This document shows, one piece after another, positions 33,812 through 37,517 of a stretch of DNA of 37,517 nt. This stretch comes from an uncultured Arenicella sp. Lineage in GTDB: Bacteria > Pseudomonadota > Gammaproteobacteria > Arenicellales > Arenicellaceae. Within the stretch, counting starts at the first letter, position 1, and every line of letters begins with the position of its first letter. The DNA is taken from the NCBI GenBank assembly GCA_938048185.1, contig CALIVT010000039.1, positions 1 through 37,517 of the forward strand, in the 5' to 3' direction. Below the pieces are notes generated by a model. It saw only the letters and a program-made list of their open reading frames with translations, was not told the origin of the DNA and did no database searches. Position numbers and translations under genes: made by a program.

Positions 33812-34534
33812 ATGGTTAAAAAAATCTCAAGCAAGATCACCGGCTATCAAGTTAAAACCGCGGAGTCGCTGGACGTTGAAGCCGCGCGCATCGCGACCGA
33901 AGAAGAAGTCGCCGCCCAGCAAAAGAAAGCCGAAGTCGTGCGCATGCATGAGTCGGTTCAACGCCCGGACATGCTTGTTGGCTCTACCTACAAAGTAAAG
34001 ACCCCGGTGACTGAACACGCCATGTACATCACCATCAACGACATCATCCTAAACGAGGGCACTGAGCACGAAGCTCGTCGCCCGTTTGAAGTGTTCATCA
34101 ACTCTAAGAACATGGACAACTTTCAATGGGTTGTTGCCCTTACGCGGCTAATCTCAGCCGTGTTCCGCAAAGGCGGCGACACTACGTTTATGGTTGAAGA
34201 ACTTAAAGCCGTGTTCGACCCAAAAGGCGGTTACTTCAAGCCAGGCGGCATTTTCATGCCATCAATCGTAGCTGAAATCGGCCATGCAATTGAACGCCAC
34301 ATGCAAATGATCGGCATGATCAAAACCGACAATTTAGACGACAACCAAATAGAATTCTTAGCCAAAAAACGCGCTGAAATTGATGCTGCTCAAGGTAAGA
34401 GCGAAGACAGCAATGCAGAACACGGTGGCTTTCCAGAGTCAGCCAGTGTGTGTGCTAAGTGCAGTACGAAGGCGTTGGTACTGATGGATGGGTGTATGAC
34501 TTGTCTTTCATGTGGCGATTCGAAGTGCGGCTGA
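33812..34534 (+). CDS. nrdJb: Adenosylcobalamin-dependent ribonucleotide reductase, small C-terminal part
   Basis: Second half of the split class II reductase, 240 residues (about 230 in Pseudomonas). It supplies the C-terminal region that reduces the active-site disulfide of NrdJa: a Cys-rich tail C-A-K-C at about 217-220, then C-M-T-C-L-S-C-G-D-S-K-C near the end. These cysteines pass electrons from thioredoxin or glutaredoxin and may also bind zinc. The ribosome site AGAGGAA is nearly identical in sequence and spacing to that of nrdJa. The palindrome in the 315-nt spacer may lower its transcription relative to nrdJa. Confidence 0.92.
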   Translation: MVKKISSKITGYQVKTAESLDVEAARIATEEEVAAQQKKAEVVRMHESVQRPDMLVGSTYKVKTPVTEHAMYITINDIILNEGTEHEARRPFEVFINSKNMDNFQWVVALTRLISAVFRKGGDTTFMVEELKAVFDPKGGYFKPGGIFMPSIVAEIGHAIERHMQMIGMIKTDNLDDNQIEFLAKKRAEIDAAQGKSEDSNAEHGGFPESASVCAKCSTKALVLMDGCMTCLSCGDSKCG

Positions 34535-34998
34535 TTTGATATTTTCGAAATGAGGGGAGCTGAGTGTGGGTTTACGCATAAATTGATATCTAAATTTTTA
34601 GCGCAGCTAGCTGAGCGCAGCTCCCGTAATTTGAATATTTGATTGACACTAATATCTCAGTAAATTATGCACCGTGATTTTTGAAAGCGTGCTCTTTGTG
34701 ACACAGTAATTGCTAAAGAGAATGTCATTCCTAATATAATCAGTGGAAAGAAAAGATAAAAGAATTTATCTATAACGATTTTAATGGTAAGTCTGGTGGT
34801 GACTAGAATATTGAGCTAGATAAGCCATAAATACGAGTATCTAATTAGCAGCAAACTAAACTACACTCTCGTAATCAGGATTTGTATAAATTGACGGATT
34901 GGCGCTTTCCCAGGCGGACGTTTTCTTAAATTCTAGCTTGACCAAATTAGGCCACACTGAGCTTGGCTACTACAAAAAATCAACTCATATAAAAATAA
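34535..34998. other. AT-rich intergenic region with hairpin and promoter-like site
   Basis: No convincing gene in 464 bases. GGGAGCTG (34555-34562) pairs with CAGCTCCC (34618-34625), with a palindrome CAGCTAGCTG (34604-34613) inside, possibly ending the nrdJb transcript although no T run follows. A TTGACA at 34643-34648 is a perfect -35, but the -10 at the right distance is poor. The remaining 300 bases before the lipoprotein gene are AT-rich and featureless. Confidence 0.4.
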
Positions 34999-35811
34999 AT
35001 GAAAACAATAAGACTTATTACGATTCTATCTTTGCTTGCTCTCTGCTCTGCGTGTGCAAGTCTTCCTAATACAGCCGCATTTGATTTGCCAAAAGGGGTG
35101 AAGGTCGGGTACGACATTACTTTGAGTGAAGAGATTCGACACACACATTACGGTACTACCGTATTCAATAATATCGATAAACCGTATCCTGACTTGAATT
35201 GGGCGCTAAATGCGCATGCGAAAAACGAAGCGGTTCGCTTATTACAGCTGTATGACTTTGTTCCCGTAGAGATTGGTGATGTTTATAGTGTCGAAGATCA
35301 AGAGAAACTAAAAGCTTTAGATGGGGCGACTTTAAACGACGAAACCGCAGAGGCCTTTAAAGCTCTAGAGCAGAGTCGGGTGGACACTCTAAAGAATAAA
35401 TATGGCGTGGCGGCACTCGTTACAATGAAATCCTTTCCGGGCGTGGTAGCAAGTGAGTGTGGAAACTTTGGATGTACAGATTTTAGAGCTGAAACACCCG
35501 GTTTTTATTCGCGTGGTTTAGTTTTGTTGCCACCATTTTTGCACGCAGTCTTACCCTCCTATACATCCGCAATGGTGATTGAGCCTTATTCTCCAATACA
35601 TAACTATAACGGCCCGTATGCTCAAGGGGTACCGCAGTTACTTCGCATGAAAGGGTTCAAGCCCGCGAACTTTAAATCTATGACTGACCAAGAGTGGGAC
35701 GAAGTTAAGGTTAAGCTATACGCTCTAATTACTCGGAATTTGACCAATTATATTAAAGCCTTGAAAGCCGGAGCCGACGGGAAAGGCGGCTATATTCGAG
35801 ACGTTGATTGA
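34999..35811 (+). CDS. Predicted lipoprotein, 270 aa, unknown function
   Basis: I do not recognise the family. Residues 1-19 are a lipoprotein signal ending C-S-A-C; the -3 residue is Cys rather than the usual Leu. The mature protein has no membrane segment and mixed helix and strand. It carries a Y-G-V-A-A-L-V-T-M-K core, a C-G-N-F-G-C pair of cysteines around residue 155 that could form a disulfide, and an aromatic/Pro-rich stretch after it. No obvious ribosome site precedes the ATG. It is followed by a possible microprotein and a second lipoprotein with no visible homology. The AT-rich surroundings suggest accessory DNA. Confidence 0.75.
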   Translation: MKTIRLITILSLLALCSACASLPNTAAFDLPKGVKVGYDITLSEEIRHTHYGTTVFNNIDKPYPDLNWALNAHAKNEAVRLLQLYDFVPVEIGDVYSVEDQEKLKALDGATLNDETAEAFKALEQSRVDTLKNKYGVAALVTMKSFPGVVASECGNFGCTDFRAETPGFYSRGLVLLPPFLHAVLPSYTSAMVIEPYSPIHNYNGPYAQGVPQLLRMKGFKPANFKSMTDQEWDEVKVKLYALITRNLTNYIKALKAGADGKGGYIRDVD

Positions 35812-35844
35812 CCGGTAAAAGAACCTCTCAGCGCACTATGTTGG

Positions 35845-35958
35845 ATGACTATTATTAGGCCCTTAGTAATAGGTGTTGGATATTTTCTTACTCTAGTTGT
35901 GCCTATTGCTTATTTTAAACGTTGGCCGTCAAAATTACTTTTAGGCAGATATAAATAG
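35845..35958 (+). CDS. Possible single-span membrane microprotein, 37 aa
   Basis: An ATG at 35845 opens 37 codons to TAG at 35956-35958. The product is M-T-I-I-R-P, a hydrophobic helix (L-V-I-G-V-G-Y-F-L-T-L-V-V-P-I-A-Y-F), then a basic tail K-R-W-P-S-K-L-L-L-G-R-Y-K. This is the pattern of a small inner-membrane protein with a positive cytoplasmic end. It lies between two lipoprotein genes, 34 nt after the first. The ribosome site (TTGG next to the ATG) is poor, so it may not be translated. Confidence 0.4.
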   Translation: MTIIRPLVIGVGYFLTLVVPIAYFKRWPSKLLLGRYK

Positions 35959-35990
35959 CCTATTCATATAATCAAACAGGGAGAATAGTA

Positions 35991-36551
35991 GTGAAAATAA
36001 GAAGTATATTAATATTCGTCGCTTTGAGCATTTTGTCGGCTTGCGCGACGTTAAACAATCGTTATTCGGTTGATCGGATCGACTATAAAAATCTTGCTAA
36101 GAATCGTGGAGTGATTGTATTTTCTACAGGTGCAGCTAAGCGTTGTATTTCTACGGCGACATTTTTGCGCCTAACGAGTACTAACCAAGAGTATTCGGAT
36201 GGTAAACAGGCTTTATTTAATGTCGATGGGTATGCGGTTAAAAGTGACTTTGATGATCTACAAGGAAATGTGCACGCGTTGGCGCTACCTGCAGGTGAAT
36301 ATTTCCTCTCGCCATGGATTGCTAATCCGTACGTGACTTCTAAGAGTAGTCCGCGTTTTAAATTCAATCTAGAGTCCGGTGAAACACTTTATCTCGGTGA
36401 ATACTATATGCCGGTTGCGTGTTCATTTAAAAATGTTAGTGTATTTCTAGACAGCTTCGAACGAGATATTGAATTTGTTAGAGCAAGAAACCCTGAGCTG
36501 GTATCGAAACCGATTTCGAAAAATCGGCCAGAATTCCTTGGAAATTTTTAG
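35991..36551 (+). CDS. Predicted lipoprotein, 186 aa, unknown function
   Basis: Unrecognised. A standard lipoprotein signal ends L-S-A-C (15-18). The mature protein looks beta-rich, with G-V-I-V-F-S-T-G, a region L-P-A-G-E-Y-F-L-S-P-W, and S-G-E-T-L-Y-L-G-E-Y-Y; the last two resemble the beta-sandwich motif of small envelope proteins whose strands end in a 'G-E-Y' turn. Two Cys (about 52 and 144) could form a disulfide. GGGAGAA before the ATG is a good ribosome site. It is not obviously related to the lipoprotein encoded upstream. Confidence 0.75.
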   Translation: MKIRSILIFVALSILSACATLNNRYSVDRIDYKNLAKNRGVIVFSTGAAKRCISTATFLRLTSTNQEYSDGKQALFNVDGYAVKSDFDDLQGNVHALALPAGEYFLSPWIANPYVTSKSSPRFKFNLESGETLYLGEYYMPVACSFKNVSVFLDSFERDIEFVRARNPELVSKPISKNRPEFLGNF

Positions 36552-36669
36552 GTGAATATACCTGGCTAGAACGGTTCTTTTTTTACTATAGGGACCAACT
36601 GGGACCGGCACGTTTTGACTCATCCTCTTTGTTCGCGCGCCGAGCGACAGACTCATTAGCGTATTCTTA

Positions 36670-36749
36670 GTTGGGCACCCATAACAAGCTTTCATAAAAA
36701 TCAACGTGTTAGAGTGTCTATAATGTTGGATGTTTGCGTAAGAACGCGC
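36670..36749. repeat. Left copy of imperfect direct repeat
   Basis: This segment aligns with 37274-37354. The best block is CACCCAT(A/G)ACAAGCTTTC followed by ATAAAAAT and GTGTTAG; GCGTAAGAA and CGCG are shared near the right end. Identity over about 80 nt is roughly 75-80 percent by eye. The two copies bracket the response-regulator gene. Confidence 0.75.
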
Positions 36750-36797
36750 AGCATGCTATTAAAATCGAGGCGAACCCTTTTTATTCGAATATAGTGT

Positions 36798-36825
36798 TTG
36801 AAAGAGGGAACGCCTGATTCATAAT
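36798..36825 (+). promoter_or_regulatory. Probable promoter of the response regulator
   Basis: TTGAAA (36798-36803) and CATAAT (36820-36825) are 16 bp apart. Transcription would start near 36832, giving a leader of about 45 nt with a strong ribosome site, GGGGGA, at 36868-36873. Confidence 0.45.
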
Positions 36826-36878
36826 ATAGTCAAATTGGATAGATACGTTATTAATGATGTATCGTATGGGGGATTAGT

Positions 36879-37301
36879 ATGAGTAAGATAAAAAAAATCA
36901 TCTATATTGACGACGAGCTGGATATTCGGTTGATGGCTGAATACGCGCTCACCAAAATTGGAAATTACGATGTTTTGATGTGCGAAAGTGGTGCGCAAGC
37001 CCTCGAGAAAATAGACGGTTACAAACCCGATTTAATACTTATTGACGTTATGATGCCGGGGCTAGAAGGCCCTGAAACAATTTCTAAAATCCGAAAGTTT
37101 GAGTTGTTTAAAAATACCCCCGCAATTTTTATTACTGCCAAAATTGTTCCGGCTGAAGTTGCTGATTTGATGTCGCACGATGCGGCCGTTATTGGTCTAA
37201 TTCACAAGCCTTTTGCCCCTGACGAAATTAGTAAAATAGTCCAATCTCTCTGGGACTCTCATGCTGAATCTACGTTGGTCACCCATGACAAGCTTTCATA
37301 A
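36879..37301 (+). CDS. Single-domain response regulator (CheY-like receiver)
   Basis: A stand-alone phosphoreceiver of 140 residues. The acidic pair D11-D12 follows I-Y-I; the phosphoacceptor is D56 in L-I-D-V-M-M-P-G; T86 (F-I-T-A-K) and K110 (H-K-P-F) complete the switch residues, so it should be active. There is no output domain, so it would act by protein contact or in a phosphorelay. No histidine kinase is in the window. GGGGGA lies 5 nt before the ATG. The last nine codons (T-L-V-T-H-D-K-L-S) and the stop belong to the right copy of a direct repeat, so the native C terminus may have been replaced. Confidence 0.9.
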   Translation: MSKIKKIIYIDDELDIRLMAEYALTKIGNYDVLMCESGAQALEKIDGYKPDLILIDVMMPGLEGPETISKIRKFELFKNTPAIFITAKIVPAEVADLMSHDAAVIGLIHKPFAPDEISKIVQSLWDSHAESTLVTHDKLS

Positions 37302-37354
37302 AAATTAAAGTGTTAGGGTCTTATTTAGGATGGGTGTCCGCGTAAGAAGCGCGG
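37274..37354. repeat. Right copy of imperfect direct repeat
   Basis: Partner of 36670-36749. It begins inside the response-regulator coding region, supplies its stop codon, and ends within a few bases of where the IS66 transposase homology starts. That junction suggests the repeat was rearranged by, or belongs to, a mobile element. Confidence 0.7.
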
Positions 37355-37517
37355 TGCCAGTGTTAACGGCGCGAAAGCCAGCGCTAATCTCTTCAGTCTG
37401 ATTGAGACAGCGAAAGCCGTCCTGGAACCGTATGCGTATCTAAAACAAGTGCTCAGTGACTTACCTAACGCAGCGGGGTTCGACGACGTTGATACGTTGT
37501 TACCGCATAATATTAAG
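37353..37517 (+). pseudogene. IS66-family transposase, C-terminal fragment
   Basis: One frame reads V-N-G-A-K-A-S-A-N-L-F-S-L-I-E-T-A-K-A, then L-E-P-Y-A-Y-L, L-P-N-A and L-L-P-H-N-I-K, the conserved C terminus of the IS66 TnpC transposase. Homology starts abruptly near 37356-37362, right after the direct repeat, with none of the catalytic core before it, so the gene is 5'-truncated. The usual A-N-G-L-E-P is A-V-L-E-P here, one residue short. The frame is open to the window edge; its stop and the right inverted repeat of the element lie outside. Confidence 0.8.

Larger units (their letters stand above)
36552..36878. other. Intergenic region with repeat copy and promoter
   Basis: No gene seen. 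It contains a T run soon after the lipoprotein stop (36578-36584), two GGGACC words 10 nt apart (36591 and 36601), the left copy of an 80-bp direct repeat (36670-36749) and a promoter for the response regulator (36798-36825). Confidence 0.5.

Noticed and set aside
34550-34642. 30-codon frame after nrdJb
   Set aside because: It covers the hairpin region, has no ribosome site and shows no protein-like pattern.

Overview
The window looks like a chromosomal segment of a free-living gammaproteobacterium outside the Enterobacterales, probably marine. This is inferred from the protein sequences, from the gmk-rpoZ-spoT-recG gene order (close to that of E. coli, but with ridA where E. coli has trmH), from proton-translocating transhydrogenase, and from a split B12-dependent ribonucleotide reductase like that of Pseudomonas. 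No genus can be named from the sequence alone.

Layout. Positions 1-118 are the tail of an unidentified gene. Positions 119-1083 hold one orphan 109-residue gene and several inverted and tandem repeats. A zinc-uptake unit follows (1083-3543): a near-perfect Zur operator set exactly between the -35 and -10 hexamers, a small exported His-containing protein, and a ZnuD-like TonB-dependent receptor. The likely regulator, zur, lies 25 kb away on the minus strand (28531-29025). Positions 3630-10317 form the housekeeping run gmk, rpoZ, spoT, ridA, recG, ubiA, facing minus-strand glnS and an MscS-like channel. Divergent to the channel gene is pntA-pntB, closed by a strong terminator.

Positions 16620-20779 hold the most unusual cassette: a membrane-anchored protein with two copies of one beta-rich domain, a multi-spanning J-domain protein with RPD instead of HPD, and the Hsp70 HscC. 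They are tightly spaced and probably form one operon, so I read it as a dedicated membrane-linked chaperone system. After it come dusA, an AsmA-like protein and ilvD, whose start codon lies inside a 61-nt near-perfect inverted repeat. Then come a zinc-ribbon/NTF2-like membrane protein and rarA, which has no ATG, GTG or TTG available for its conserved N terminus. Facing these are zur and a Sel1/SH3/SPOR protein whose stop codon overlaps the zur start.

From 30.8 kb the window carries nrdJa and nrdJb, preceded by an NrdR-type operator and separated by an unusually long spacer that holds a large imperfect palindrome and a fragment of the dispersed GTCATTGCGAG-type repeat. The right end (34.5-37.5 kb) is AT-richer accessory DNA: two unrelated lipoproteins, a possible 37-residue membrane microprotein, a single-domain response regulator bracketed by about 80-bp direct repeats, and a truncated IS66 transposase running off the edge. 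I saw no tRNA, rRNA, CRISPR array or complete insertion sequence.
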